From: Candidatus Pelagibacter sp. TMED197
GTDB lineage: Bacteria > Pseudomonadota > Alphaproteobacteria > Pelagibacterales > Pelagibacteraceae
Assembly: GCA_002169755.1 (NCBI GenBank)
Contig: NHIU01000014.1
Location: forward strand, 1-50,930
Direction of reading: 5' to 3'
DNA length: 50,930 nt
Made by a program: the position numbers and the translations under genes. A model generated the notes under the pieces. The model saw only the letters and a list, made by a program, of their open reading frames with translations. It searched no databases and had not been told where the DNA came from. Below, in pieces: positions 1 through 8,882 of this stretch (the first letter of the stretch is position 1; every line of letters starts with the position of its first letter).

Positions 1-52
1 GGATAGTAATAGAAGTATAATCTATTCAAACGGTAACGGTAAAACACAATAA
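1..52 (+). CDS. C-terminal end of an upstream gene (partial)
   Basis: An open frame without stops runs from the left edge to a TAA whose last base is the A of the next gene's ATG (TAATG). That overlap is the usual junction style in this window. Only about 16 residues are visible, rich in Ser, Asn and Gly. No function can be given. Confidence 0.4.
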   Translation, partial: DSNRSIIYSNGNGKTQ

Positions 53-357
53 TGAAAAAATTACTAATAACATTTTTTATGATACTATTTGCTTCAAGTG
101 TATTTGCAGCTAAACTTTACACTGGTGGAGAAAAGTATGAAAAAGATGGCGTAATCGCCTTAACATTAACACTTAATGGTAAATTAATTGAGTGGGTATA
201 CAAAGAAAATTTAAGTCAATGCTTGAAATCTAAAAGAGTAGCAAGTAGAGAAGTTGGCGGCGAAAGAGTTGTATTCGCTTGTAAATCTGTAAAGGCATTA
301 TTACAAGAAGATAAACAAACAAAATACGGTATTAGATTACTAAAAATATTAGACTAA
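52..357 (+). CDS. Small secreted protein with a Cys pair
   Basis: This is a 101-residue protein with a clear signal peptide: two Lys, a hydrophobic core and an Ala-x-Ala-type site near residue 19. The mature part is about 80 residues and has two cysteines, in the motifs SQCLKSKR and FACKSV. It is probably exported to the host periplasm or envelope. Its C-terminal half resembles that of the next gene (EN-x2-x-CLK-x-KR, then a second Cys and an ILD ending), so the two look like tandem paralogues. The stop overlaps the next ATG. I do not recognise the family. Confidence 0.75.
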   Translation: MKKLLITFFMILFASSVFAAKLYTGGEKYEKDGVIALTLTLNGKLIEWVYKENLSQCLKSKRVASREVGGERVVFACKSVKALLQEDKQTKYGIRLLKILD

Positions 358-881
358 TGGATACAGAAAATAACATAGATCAAATCACTGAAAAAGAACA
401 GAAAAGATTTAAGTTAATAGAAAAATATAGTCCTGTTATTATATTTGTTCTTTTCATGTTATTTGCTTTTGGTATGAATAAAGCATTAGCTGATTGCACA
501 GGTTGTGGTGATGATGGTCATCAAGTTTGTCCTATCGAAAAGAAACACAAACACGTAACCGTGATGAAAGAAGAACATAAAGCGTCTTCATCTACACCTG
601 AAGAGGGTGTGGTATTCGCAGTTTGCATATTTGAAATAGATGAAAACGGCAATAGAGTTTTAGTAGATCACGTTGCTTCAGAGAATTTAGTAGATTGTTT
701 AAAAAACAAAAGAGAAAAAGAAAAAGAATATAGAGAAACTGAAAATAAAGAGGGCGTTTACAACATGACTTGCGACAAAGTTAACGCAAAAGTAAGAGTA
801 AACGAAGACGGCTCTTGGGAAATACTTGATATTATAGGCAGACATCAACCTGCTTATGAAAAGAAAAAAATCTACGAATAA
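357..881 (+). CDS. Membrane-anchored Cys-rich protein, paralogue of the preceding gene
   Basis: This 174-residue protein has a charged N-terminus of about 27 residues, then one hydrophobic helix (about residues 29-46) ending in an Ala-rich site, then a short Cys cluster (CTGCG...C). The C-terminal domain carries ENLVDCLKNKR and a later MTCDKV, matching the Cys-pair domain of the previous gene. This suggests duplication of a periplasmic module with different anchoring. Translation is coupled to the previous gene by TAATG. Function unknown; a lone N-terminal anchor with the domain outside the inner membrane is the most likely topology. Confidence 0.7.
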   Translation: MDTENNIDQITEKEQKRFKLIEKYSPVIIFVLFMLFAFGMNKALADCTGCGDDGHQVCPIEKKHKHVTVMKEEHKASSSTPEEGVVFAVCIFEIDENGNRVLVDHVASENLVDCLKNKREKEKEYRETENKEGVYNMTCDKVNAKVRVNEDGSWEILDIIGRHQPAYEKKKIYE

Positions 882-886
882 AATTT

Positions 887-894
887 TATAAATA
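887..894 (+). promoter_or_regulatory. T4-type late promoter box TATAAATA
   Basis: An exact TATAAATA lies in the 72-base gap before the secreted protein at 954. This is the T4 late promoter -10 element read by the gp55-type sigma factor. A weaker sigma70-like pair (TTGATT at 903, CATTAT at 926, 17-bp spacing) lies in the same gap. Confidence 0.5.
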
Positions 895-953
895 CTTTAG
901 AATTGATTTAAACTACATTATTTCACATTATCTAAACATTATCAAAAGGAATT

Positions 954-1679
954 ATGAAAAGATTATTAGTCTTTTTGTTATTCTATATTATGCTAGGGTT
1001 AACACCTTCGTGGGCTGATGTTACCAACTCTGGAACGACAACGAACTCTCAAACAAATGCGAGCGGTTCAAACACCACTATATCAGGTGGTTATTCGGCA
1101 GAAACAACGAATGAATATCAATCTGGATCAAGTAATAATACAACAACTACAAATACTACTAATGCCTACTCAGGCGACACTAGGGTTACCGCTCAATCAT
1201 CAGCACCTAGTATGTCAGCAATGTCGCAAGACCTTTGCGTAGTAGGGTTATCAGGTGGTGTATCTACTTTCGGTTTAGGTGTATCAGCAGGCACTTTTAG
1301 AACAGATGAGAATTGTGAAAGAATTAAATTAAGTAAAGTATTAAATGACTTAGGTATGAAAGTTGCAGCTGTATCAATACTATGCCAAGATGAGAGAGTG
1401 TTCTATGCAATGGAACAATCAGGCACACCTTGTCCTTTTGAAGGTAAGATAGGTAATGAAGCAAAAGAACAATGGAAAAAATATAACAAATTAAGACCAG
1501 ATTACAAAGTATATACAAAGAGATTAAAAGTTATAGAAAAAGGCAATAAAGATTGGGAAGAAAAGATGAAAGAAAAAGATGAAGTTATTGCCACACAAGC
1601 AAATGAAATTAGTAAGAATAGTGTTGAACAGAAAAAACTAGAACTTGAAATTGAGAAGCTAAAAAAAAAAGTAAAGTAA
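954..1679 (+). CDS. Secreted Ser/Thr/Asn-rich protein with C-terminal coiled coil; possible frameshift product with membrane anchor
   Basis: This is 241 residues with a signal peptide (residues 1-21, ending SWA), then a low-complexity Thr/Asn/Ser/Gly tract (about 22-85), then a globular part with conserved-looking SGGVST and four cysteines (CVVG, NCERIK, LCQDER, PCPFEG), and a long Lys/Glu coiled coil from about 170. It starts at ATG 954 with an AAAAGGA ribosome site. The zero frame ends just after an A10 run at 1661-1670. A -1 shift there would add about 24 residues including the hydrophobic stretch LWISVLSIGLFGVAL and stop at 1744. Family not recognised. Confidence 0.75.
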   Translation: MKRLLVFLLFYIMLGLTPSWADVTNSGTTTNSQTNASGSNTTISGGYSAETTNEYQSGSSNNTTTTNTTNAYSGDTRVTAQSSAPSMSAMSQDLCVVGLSGGVSTFGLGVSAGTFRTDENCERIKLSKVLNDLGMKVAAVSILCQDERVFYAMEQSGTPCPFEGKIGNEAKEQWKKYNKLRPDYKVYTKRLKVIEKGNKDWEEKMKEKDEVIATQANEISKNSVEQKKLELEIEKLKKKVK

Positions 1680-1744
1680 AGACTAGTAAAGGAAAACTAT
1701 GGATTTCGGTATTATCAATTGGATTATTTGGAGTGGCATTATAA
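1661..1744 (+). other. Candidate -1 frameshift site (A10 run) and alternative C-terminus
   Basis: Ten consecutive A residues (1661-1670) fall at the 3' end of the preceding frame as CTA AAA AAA AAA GTA. Slipping back one base gives an open frame to TAA at 1742-1744 that encodes a basic linker followed by a transmembrane-like segment. A AAA AAA A is a strong bacterial slippery sequence. A true frameshift, or a single-base error in the homopolymer, would both explain it. Confidence 0.45.
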
Positions 1745-1747
1745 TCT

Positions 1748-3529
1748 ATGCAAATTACAAAGTATATTGTTGGGCTCAGTCTCTTAATCCTTACGACTTC
1801 TCAAAGCGTAAGTAAGGCAGAGACAGCAACCTCAGGCAACTTGTTACCTAATGCAGGTGACGGTCAATCATCTTATCAAAATCAATCAGACAATCTATCA
1901 CCTGATAAAGTAGGTATGGCTTCAGGTTTTTCATATGATAGTGGTATACAACCATTTGGAAACGAACTAGAAGCAAAAGGTGAGGGTATTGTATCTGCTA
2001 ATGGTTCTTTAGTAGGTATCACAACTACAAAACAATCAGGTGGTTCATTTACAACAACAGAAAATAGTTTAGATGGTGGTGTGACCTTAAACTCTATATC
2101 TGAAGTACAGAATTGTGAATGGACTGGATCATCATATCAATGTGGTCAACATAATGTAGGCGGTGGTCAAAGAGATACTTACACAAACACAATTAAGATA
2201 CTAGACGCAAATAATAATGTACTTGCAATAACTACATTTACAAGAAACAATGACGCTGGCTACTACGGAAATACCATCACATATACAGACACGGTAAGTT
2301 ATACAGATACAGGCTCACGTAAATACGATTGGGAGTGGAAAGGTACAGATGGTGGTTATAATGGTTATGTTAATGTTGACTCTATTGGTCCTAACTTACT
2401 TGGTGCAAGTCTAACTGCCACATTATTAGATATAGCATATCAACCAGTTCAAATCAGTGAAGAGACCGAACAAGAAATAGAATTAGCAAACTTACAATTA
2501 GAAGAAGCACAATTAGAATTAGAAACTTTAGTACAAGAATTAGAAGAAATCAATTTAGCACAGGTAGAAGAAATAGAAACTTTTGAGTTTGCACCTTTAC
2601 CTATGTTAGAATTAGAAGAGATAGAAATTAAAGAAATTAAGATAGAAGAGTTTAGAGAAATTTTTGTAGAAAATTTTAAAGAGATATTAGTAGAAGAAAA
2701 TCTAGTAGAAGAATTTGAAACTGCTTTAGTTGAAGTTGAATTACAAGAAGAGCAGTTTTTTGAAGAGGCCACAAACATGGTTATGGAAGAGATGAAAGAA
2801 GAGTTTGGGTCTGCTGTATCATTTATAGAAGAAGAACCTGTACAAGAAATCAAAGAAGAACAAATAGAGGAGATGAACAATGAGCCTACACTGACGGAAG
2901 AAGTTAAAGAAGAAGAACCTACTGAAACTTTAATGAACGAACCGAAAGAGGAAATCAATGAAACTGAGTCTACGACAACAGAAACTATGGAAGAGACACC
3001 TAATGAAACAAATGAGACAGGAGAAACTAGTGAGAATGTATCTACTGAATCTAATGTGGCTGAAGATAAGGAAACAGAAAATGAGACGAAGACGGAGAGT
3101 AATGAAGAAGGTGTGGAGAGCAAAGAGACTGGCGATGTTAAATCGGATATACGGACAAAGACTAGAATTGTCGGCATAGAACAGAAAGTACAAAAGGTTA
3201 TTGAAAAGGTAATGTCTAAATTAAAGAGAGTAGATCAACAACTTGCGGCTATACAACTTATTAAAACTCAAGGTATAACGACAGGTGGTGCTGACTTGAC
3301 AGGATATATAAATAAGAAAGTATATACTAATCAAAAACAACTAGAAGAAATATCATTTTATTCTAGTGTGAATATAATAGAACAATCACAAATTTATGGT
3401 GACAAATCGTTAGTTAAATATACATCTAACGACCCAATATTACAACAACAAGTAGCACTTGTTAATGTTCAAAGTGAAATAAACACATTGAGAAGTGAAA
3501 TATACGCTTTGAAGGAAAGTCTAAAGTGA
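1748..3529 (+). CDS. Large secreted, extremely Glu-rich protein
   Basis: This is 593 residues. The N-terminus is a signal peptide (hydrophobic residues 8-18, then Ser-rich). Residues about 25-235 are Gly/Ser/Thr/Asn-rich and look beta-structured, like adhesin or fibre sequence. From about 236 to 365 the chain is dominated by Glu/Leu/Ile with a repeated (V/L/I)EE(F/L)-like pattern, probably a long acidic coiled coil. Residues 365-470 are a Glu/Thr/Ser/Asn-rich disordered tract. The last 120 residues are a Lys/Gln coiled-coil region. It could be a surface or periplasmic stalk. It sits among other exported proteins. No catalytic motif seen. Confidence 0.75.
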   Translation: MQITKYIVGLSLLILTTSQSVSKAETATSGNLLPNAGDGQSSYQNQSDNLSPDKVGMASGFSYDSGIQPFGNELEAKGEGIVSANGSLVGITTTKQSGGSFTTTENSLDGGVTLNSISEVQNCEWTGSSYQCGQHNVGGGQRDTYTNTIKILDANNNVLAITTFTRNNDAGYYGNTITYTDTVSYTDTGSRKYDWEWKGTDGGYNGYVNVDSIGPNLLGASLTATLLDIAYQPVQISEETEQEIELANLQLEEAQLELETLVQELEEINLAQVEEIETFEFAPLPMLELEEIEIKEIKIEEFREIFVENFKEILVEENLVEEFETALVEVELQEEQFFEEATNMVMEEMKEEFGSAVSFIEEEPVQEIKEEQIEEMNNEPTLTEEVKEEEPTETLMNEPKEEINETESTTTETMEETPNETNETGETSENVSTESNVAEDKETENETKTESNEEGVESKETGDVKSDIRTKTRIVGIEQKVQKVIEKVMSKLKRVDQQLAAIQLIKTQGITTGGADLTGYINKKVYTNQKQLEEISFYSSVNIIEQSQIYGDKSLVKYTSNDPILQQQVALVNVQSEINTLRSEIYALKESLK

Positions 3530-3546
3530 AGAAAAAAGGAACAAAC

Positions 3547-3837
3547 ATGATAGATAAAATCAAAAACAATCTTACAGCTTTAATTGCAACGGTTGGTTTA
3601 ATTGGTACTATTGGTACTGGTTTTGTTAAGTATGGTGAGATAATGAATAAAATTGAGAGTGTTGAACCATCTAAAATTGAAGCAGAATTTAAGACACAAA
3701 ATAAAACAATTTTAGAACAAAACACTACAATTGAAAAACAATTAACTCTAATCAAAATAAATGAAAAAGAAATAGAGTTATTAAAAGCACAAATTAAAGA
3801 ACTAAAAATTAGAGCGTCAAATCCTCTAGCTAATTAA
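3547..3837 (+). CDS. Small membrane-anchored coiled-coil protein
   Basis: About 96 residues. A hydrophobic helix (ALIATVGLIGTIGTGFV) near residues 12-28 is followed by a long charged helix rich in Lys, Glu, Ile and Gln, predicted to be a coiled coil. I chose ATG 3547 because AAAAGGA lies just upstream. A GTG at 3526, overlapping the previous stop and preceded by AAGGAAAG, would add seven residues and is also credible. Probably an inner-membrane protein paired with the next gene, which has the reverse topology. Confidence 0.65.
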   Translation: MIDKIKNNLTALIATVGLIGTIGTGFVKYGEIMNKIESVEPSKIEAEFKTQNKTILEQNTTIEKQLTLIKINEKEIELLKAQIKELKIRASNPLAN

Positions 3838-3838
3838 T

Positions 3839-4330
3839 ATGGCAAACGGCAACGGCGAAACAAGAAAGACGGTCGCTCAAATAGCAAAAGAACTAATTGA
3901 GCAAAAGACATCTATTGAAGTATTAAAGAATGATGTAAAATCTGTTAGTGTGATGAGCACTAAACTTGATGGCGCAATAGATAAACTAACAGAAATATCT
4001 GGTAGTCTAAAGTCTATGTTAGCCGTGCATGATGAGAAGTTAAATAAACAAGAGGAAGTAGATAAAGCCATATTCAACCTATTAGAGAATCGAAGAGTAG
4101 AATCAGAAAATAAGTTTGAAGACCTACATAGCAGACTAAATAAAAATGTCAAAGATTTAAGAGAAGAAGTCGAACTATCACAAAAGCGTTTAATGTGTGA
4201 GATGAAAGAACTCAAAATTAGTCTATCTGAAAGAGTAGGTGTGTTAGAAAAGTACAGATGGATTATCATAGGGGCTGCGATAGTATTAGGTCTATGGGCA
4301 CCTCAGTTATTTAATATATTACCGATATAG
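3839..4330 (+). CDS. Coiled-coil protein with C-terminal membrane anchor
   Basis: 163 residues. Most of the chain is charged heptad-like helix (about residues 15-135). It ends with a single transmembrane helix, WIIIGAAIVLGLWAPQLF, about residues 138-156. This tail-anchored layout matches many phage envelope proteins, but no family is recognised. It follows the previous stop by one base, so the two are probably co-translated. A strong promoter for the primase gene follows at once. Confidence 0.7.
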   Translation: MANGNGETRKTVAQIAKELIEQKTSIEVLKNDVKSVSVMSTKLDGAIDKLTEISGSLKSMLAVHDEKLNKQEEVDKAIFNLLENRRVESENKFEDLHSRLNKNVKDLREEVELSQKRLMCEMKELKISLSERVGVLEKYRWIIIGAAIVLGLWAPQLFNILPI

Positions 4331-4333
4331 TAC

Positions 4334-4362
4334 TTGACTTTTTTTGTGGATTGATATATAAT
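4334..4362 (+). promoter_or_regulatory. Sigma70-like promoter before the primase gene
   Basis: TTGACT (4334-4339), 17 bp, TATAAT (4357-4362). The primase ATG is at 4372, so the transcript would have almost no leader. This is one of a set of promoters with identical spacing. Confidence 0.75.
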
Positions 4363-4371
4363 GTATATTAT

Positions 4372-5385
4372 ATGAGTAGTTATGTTGATTTAGATTATAT
4401 CAGTAAAATACAGCCAAGATTACAGCAATTTAAAAGAAAGAAAGATTATCTTTTTAACTTTCGTTGTCCAGTCTGTGGTGATTCAAAGAAGTCAAAAACC
4501 AAAGCAAGAGCATATCTTTACAGAGTAAAAAATGATATGTTTTTTAAGTGTCATAATTGTAGTGCTTCACACAATTTGGCAAACTTTATAAAAGTAGTTG
4601 ATAGAAAAATATATGACCAATATATTTTAGAAAGATATAAAGGTAATAAACCTATCAGTGAAGATAATTTATTTGACAGATTTAAGAGTGATATAAAAAA
4701 GAAACTCAACATTACGCCTCTACAAGGTCTTAAATCTTTCGATAAAATAGATAATGTACATCCTGCGAAGAAGTACTTATTGAAAAGAAGAATACCTGAA
4801 GAGTATTTTTCTAAACTATATTTGAGCAACAAGTTTCAGGCATTTGTAAACAAATTAAAACCTGGAACATTTGGTGAAGAGACAGAAAAGTATGAGCATC
4901 CTAGATTAATTATTCCTTTCTATGATGTTGATGGTGAAGTTTTTGCAATTCAAGGTCGTGCTTTTGGTAAAGAACAACCAAAATATATCACGCTTAAGTT
5001 GTATGAAAACAAACAAAAAATATTTGGATTAGATAGAATAAATTTACATAAGACGATATACATAGTAGAAGGTCCTATTGATAGTTTATTCATTGACAAT
5101 TGTATTGCAGCTGCTGGTGCAGATATACAATTGCCAGGCGATCAAAAAGATGTCGTTTTTGTTTTTGATAATGAACCGAGAAATAAAGAAATAATAAAAC
5201 GAATGTATAAAGTGATAGATGATAATTACAAGTTGGTCATATGGCCAGATGATATAAAAGAAAAAGATATAAACGAACTAATAATGAACGATAAAACAAA
5301 AACGCAAGTACAAAATATTATATTCGATAATACCTATTCAGGTTTATCAGCATTAACAAAATTAAATTCATATAAGCGTTGCTAA
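4372..5385 (+). CDS. 61: DNA primase, T4 gp61-like
   Basis: About 337 residues, close to T4 gp61 (342). It makes RNA primers for lagging-strand synthesis with the replicative helicase. The N-terminus has a zinc-binding motif, CPVCG near residues 32-36 and CHNC near 60-63, as in CHC2-type primases. A TOPRIM-like core follows, with IVEGPIDS (catalytic Glu near 233) and an acidic FDNE near 265-268. I chose ATG 4372 because an upstream TTG start at 4351 would put the promoter -10 box inside the gene. Product is confident; the exact start is likely. Confidence 0.88.
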   Translation: MSSYVDLDYISKIQPRLQQFKRKKDYLFNFRCPVCGDSKKSKTKARAYLYRVKNDMFFKCHNCSASHNLANFIKVVDRKIYDQYILERYKGNKPISEDNLFDRFKSDIKKKLNITPLQGLKSFDKIDNVHPAKKYLLKRRIPEEYFSKLYLSNKFQAFVNKLKPGTFGEETEKYEHPRLIIPFYDVDGEVFAIQGRAFGKEQPKYITLKLYENKQKIFGLDRINLHKTIYIVEGPIDSLFIDNCIAAAGADIQLPGDQKDVVFVFDNEPRNKEIIKRMYKVIDDNYKLVIWPDDIKEKDINELIMNDKTKTQVQNIIFDNTYSGLSALTKLNSYKRC

Positions 5386-5394
5386 GGAGGCAAG

Positions 5395-7698
5395 ATGGCG
5401 GACAATATAAGCGTCAAAAAACGAAACGGTCGTGGTAACGAACCACTAAACATTGATAAGATACATGACATGATGGAATATGCTTGTGAAGATATAAGTG
5501 GCGTATCAGCCTCACAGGTAGAAATGAATAGTGGTCTACAATTTTATGATGGTATAACAACAGACGAAATACAACAGATATTAATCAAATCGGCCTCCGA
5601 CTTAATATCTTTAGAAAATCCTAATTACACATATGTTGCTGCTAGACTTTTACTATACTCATTAAGAAAAAAACTATTTGGTAAATTATGGGATCACCCA
5701 CACTTTGCTGATCAAGTAAAAAGTTGTGTTGACGCTCAAGTTTATGACTCAGAAATATTTGATAACTATGAAAGAAAAGATTTTGATAGAATGGAGTTAT
5801 GGTTAAAACATGATAGAGATTACGATTTTACTTACGCAGGTTTAAGACAAGTCATAGACAAATATCTAGTACAAGATAGAAGTACAGATCAAATATTTGA
5901 AACACCACAATTTATGTACATGATGATTTCTGCTACTTTATTTGCAAAGTATCCTAAATCAACAAGAATGTCATATGTAAAAAAATACTATGACGCTATT
6001 TCAACTTTCAAAATTAACATACCTACTCCTGTTATGGCAGGTGTTAGAACACCTATGAGACAATATGCTAGTTGCGTATTAGTAGATGTTGATGACACCT
6101 TGCCATCCATTTTTTCAAGTGATATGGCAATAGGAAGTTATGTTGCTCAAAGAGCAGGTATTGGTATCAATGCAGGTCGTATTAGAGGTATCAATAGTAG
6201 AATTAGAGGTGGTGAAGTACAACACACAGGTGTTATTCCTTTTCTTAAAAAGTTTGAGTCAACCGTTAAGTGTTGCACACAAAATGGTGTAAGAGGTGGT
6301 AGTGCTACGGTACACTTCCCAATATGGCACCAAGAGATAGAAGACATTATAGTTTTAAAAAATAATAAAGGTAGTGAAGATAACAGAGTTAGAAAATTAG
6401 ATTACTCAATACAATTATCAAAACTATTTTATGAAAGATTTATTGAGAACAAAGATATTACATTATTTTCACCACATGAAGTGCCTGAATTATATGAGGC
6501 ATGGGGATCACCAGAGTTTGATGATCTTTACGAAAAGGCAGAAAGAAAAACTAGTGTGAAAAAAACAAAAGTAAATGCTCAGGAACTAATCTTTGACATA
6601 CTAAAAGAAAGAGCAGAAACAGGTCGTATCTATATTATGAATATAGATCATTGTAATACACACTCTAGTTTTAAAGACAGAGTTTATATGTCAAACTTAT
6701 GCCAAGAAATTACTTTACCTACTGACCCTATACAACACATAGACAAAGAAGGTGAAATTGCATTATGTATTTTAAGTGCAATCAATGTCGGTAAGATTAA
6801 TAGAAGATATGAATTAGAACCATTATGTGATTTAGCAGTTAGGGCATTAGATGAAATAATAGATCATCAAAAATATCCAGTAGTGGCTGCAGAAATATCT
6901 ACAAAGGCAAGAAGAAGTTTAGGTATTGGTTATATTGGCCTTGCTCACTATCTTGCAAAGAAAGGTTATAAGTATGACCAGAAACTTGCATGGCGACAGA
7001 TAGATAAATTAACAGAGGCGTTTCAATACTATCTACTAAAAACATCAAATCAATTAGCAAAAGAAAAAGGTAAGTGTAAATACTTTGATAGAACAAAATA
7101 CGCAGATGGTATTTTACCTATTGACACATACAAAAAAGAAGTTGATGAAATAGTAAAAAGAGATTTAACATTTGATTGGGAATGGTTAAGAAAAGAAATT
7201 AAGAAAGATGGTTTAAGACATAGTACACTATCGGCACAAATGCCTAGTGAATCATCATCTGTTGTTTCTAATGCAACAAATGGTGTAGAACCACCAAGAG
7301 ATTTTATTAGTGTTAAGAAAAGTAAAAAAGGTCCTTTAAAACAAGTAGTACCTGAATATGCAAAACTAAAAAACAATTATACACTTTTATGGGATATGAA
7401 ATCTAATGAAGGTTATATAAATGTTGTTTCTGTTATGCAAAAGTATTTTGATCAGGCAATATCAGGCAACTGGTCATACAATCCAGAGAACTATGAAGAG
7501 GGACAGGTACCATTATCAGTAATGGCTGAAGACTTATTGAATACATATAAGTATGGTTGGAAGACTTCTTATTATCAGAATACATATGACGCTAAGAAAG
7601 ATATTGACGAACCATCACATCCAGTTGGTTGGACAGATAATGTGCCAGAAAAAGAAGAAGTAAAAGACGAAGAGAATTGTGAAAGTTGTACTATATAA
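5395..7698 (+). CDS. nrdA: Ribonucleotide reductase class Ia, large subunit (NrdA)
   Basis: 767 residues, full length. It reduces ribonucleoside diphosphates to deoxy forms for phage DNA synthesis. The N-terminal ATP-cone starts at VKKRNGRGNEPLN. Catalytic residues are all visible: Cys227 (ASCVL), the thiyl-radical Cys436 and Glu438 in NLCQE, and Cys458 (IALCILS). The C-terminal redox pair CESC lies four residues from the end. A good ribosome site (AAGGAGG) precedes the ATG. NrdB lies 1.2 kb downstream, separated by two genes. The encoded glutaredoxin at 28277 could reduce it. Confidence 0.97.
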   Translation: MADNISVKKRNGRGNEPLNIDKIHDMMEYACEDISGVSASQVEMNSGLQFYDGITTDEIQQILIKSASDLISLENPNYTYVAARLLLYSLRKKLFGKLWDHPHFADQVKSCVDAQVYDSEIFDNYERKDFDRMELWLKHDRDYDFTYAGLRQVIDKYLVQDRSTDQIFETPQFMYMMISATLFAKYPKSTRMSYVKKYYDAISTFKINIPTPVMAGVRTPMRQYASCVLVDVDDTLPSIFSSDMAIGSYVAQRAGIGINAGRIRGINSRIRGGEVQHTGVIPFLKKFESTVKCCTQNGVRGGSATVHFPIWHQEIEDIIVLKNNKGSEDNRVRKLDYSIQLSKLFYERFIENKDITLFSPHEVPELYEAWGSPEFDDLYEKAERKTSVKKTKVNAQELIFDILKERAETGRIYIMNIDHCNTHSSFKDRVYMSNLCQEITLPTDPIQHIDKEGEIALCILSAINVGKINRRYELEPLCDLAVRALDEIIDHQKYPVVAAEISTKARRSLGIGYIGLAHYLAKKGYKYDQKLAWRQIDKLTEAFQYYLLKTSNQLAKEKGKCKYFDRTKYADGILPIDTYKKEVDEIVKRDLTFDWEWLRKEIKKDGLRHSTLSAQMPSESSSVVSNATNGVEPPRDFISVKKSKKGPLKQVVPEYAKLKNNYTLLWDMKSNEGYINVVSVMQKYFDQAISGNWSYNPENYEEGQVPLSVMAEDLLNTYKYGWKTSYYQNTYDAKKDIDEPSHPVGWTDNVPEKEEVKDEENCESCTI

Positions 7699-7713
7699 TG
7701 AAAGGGATAAATT

Positions 7714-8361
7714 ATGCAATTTGTAGCGAATATACCATACATAAAATGTTTCGTTAAGAAAGAATATCTTTACGATTTAAAAAAAGGTTACGGTGAGTTT
7801 GAAGAGTGTGTTTTACTTGCAGTTAAAAGTATGCAAGGTAGAGCGCTGATGTTTGAAGCGTATCTTCCTCAATACGGTGCTTGTTTTGACAAGTTTCCTA
7901 TATCTGCCTTTGTATGGAAAACAGATATAAAACAAGAAGAACAATTAAGACTAGGTGAACTATGTTTATGGGATGGTTTTAGTTATGACATACACATTTG
8001 GGCTAAAAGACTATTAAAAAATTGTGATGTAGAAATTTTTGTACCTGGTAAAGGCAAGAAGAAAGGTGAATATTTGTTTACAATAGATAGTAGTCACACT
8101 GATCCTAATATTATAAATGCTAGTGTTAGTGAAGTGCCAAGTGAACACAAACAACATAACTTTGGTAAGTTAGACAATGGTCAATTCTTTGCTCAACCTA
8201 ATAATAGAATGTATTGGTTTGAACAAAGTTTAACACCTAAAGAATTAAAGACGCCTGACTTTAATGTATCTACAAGATATTTCTTTAGTGAACAAGAAGA
8301 GAAATGGGCATTTGGTGATAGTGACAAATACTTTTATGATGAAAAAATAAGGGACAAATGA
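7714..8361 (+). CDS. Hypothetical protein between nrdA and nrdB
   Basis: 215 residues, soluble, aromatic-rich, with no signal peptide or transmembrane segment. An AAAGGGA ribosome site lies upstream of ATG 7714, and its end overlaps the next ATG by four bases. Its position inside the nrd cluster suggests a role in nucleotide metabolism or early takeover, but I see no known catalytic motif. Function unknown. Confidence 0.8.
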   Translation: MQFVANIPYIKCFVKKEYLYDLKKGYGEFEECVLLAVKSMQGRALMFEAYLPQYGACFDKFPISAFVWKTDIKQEEQLRLGELCLWDGFSYDIHIWAKRLLKNCDVEIFVPGKGKKKGEYLFTIDSSHTDPNIINASVSEVPSEHKQHNFGKLDNGQFFAQPNNRMYWFEQSLTPKELKTPDFNVSTRYFFSEQEEKWAFGDSDKYFYDEKIRDK

Positions 8362-8882
8362 TTTGGTTAGAAAAACATAATATAGACTCTGAGGATACTA
8401 TTAAAACAATTAGTTTTATAAATAAATACTTTGAGACAAATAAGTGCTGTGCAGAGCACCCTAATTGTGAACATCCCAAAAGTCAAACTGATAATATGCT
8501 TTTTAATAATGATGAGGTAAGAGCGTATAAAGATAGTTTTTATAAAGCACTTAGGTCATTTTTAAAAAAAGATTATCAATTAATTTATGAAAAAGCTTGG
8601 TCGTATTTTGCTACCGAGTTAAATAATTTTACATGGCATGACCATGTGAATATCAGAAGTAATATTGAGAAGGTTGAAGAGTACTCTGGTATTATATATT
8701 TAAATCATAGTGATAGAGGAACATTATTTGAAGATGATAACTTTTTTTGGTCTATCAAACCTAAAGTTAATCATTGGTATATATGGCCTTCACATTTACA
8801 ACACACGCCACAAGTTGGCACAACTGAAAACATGAGATATATAATTGCAACAGCAGTAGGAGTAAAAGTAGCACTAAAATGA
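8358..8882 (+). CDS. Putative 2OG-Fe(II) oxygenase
   Basis: 174 residues. The C-terminal half has the layout of phage 2-oxoglutarate/iron oxygenases: WHDH near residues 95-98, SGIIYLN about 15 residues later, a GTLFE strand, then PSHLQHTPQ (distal iron His) and an Arg in MRYIIA for 2OG binding. This resembles the 2OG-FeII_Oxy_5-type family common in marine T4-like phages. The substrate is unknown. It is coupled by overlaps to genes on both sides within the nrd operon. The iron-ligand assignment (which His/Asp of WHDH) is uncertain. Confidence 0.65.
   Translation: MIWLEKHNIDSEDTIKTISFINKYFETNKCCAEHPNCEHPKSQTDNMLFNNDEVRAYKDSFYKALRSFLKKDYQLIYEKAWSYFATELNNFTWHDHVNIRSNIEKVEEYSGIIYLNHSDRGTLFEDDNFFWSIKPKVNHWYIWPSHLQHTPQVGTTENMRYIIATAVGVKVALK

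Noticed and set aside
1699..1815. 38-residue + strand ORF starting inside the gap before 1748
   Set aside because: It overlaps the start of the secreted protein and has no better ribosome site. The -1 frameshift extension explains the same DNA better.
2449..3177. Long - strand frame opposite the Glu-rich protein
   Set aside because: Ser/Ile/Val-rich composition is the complement of GAA/GAG repeats; not a gene.
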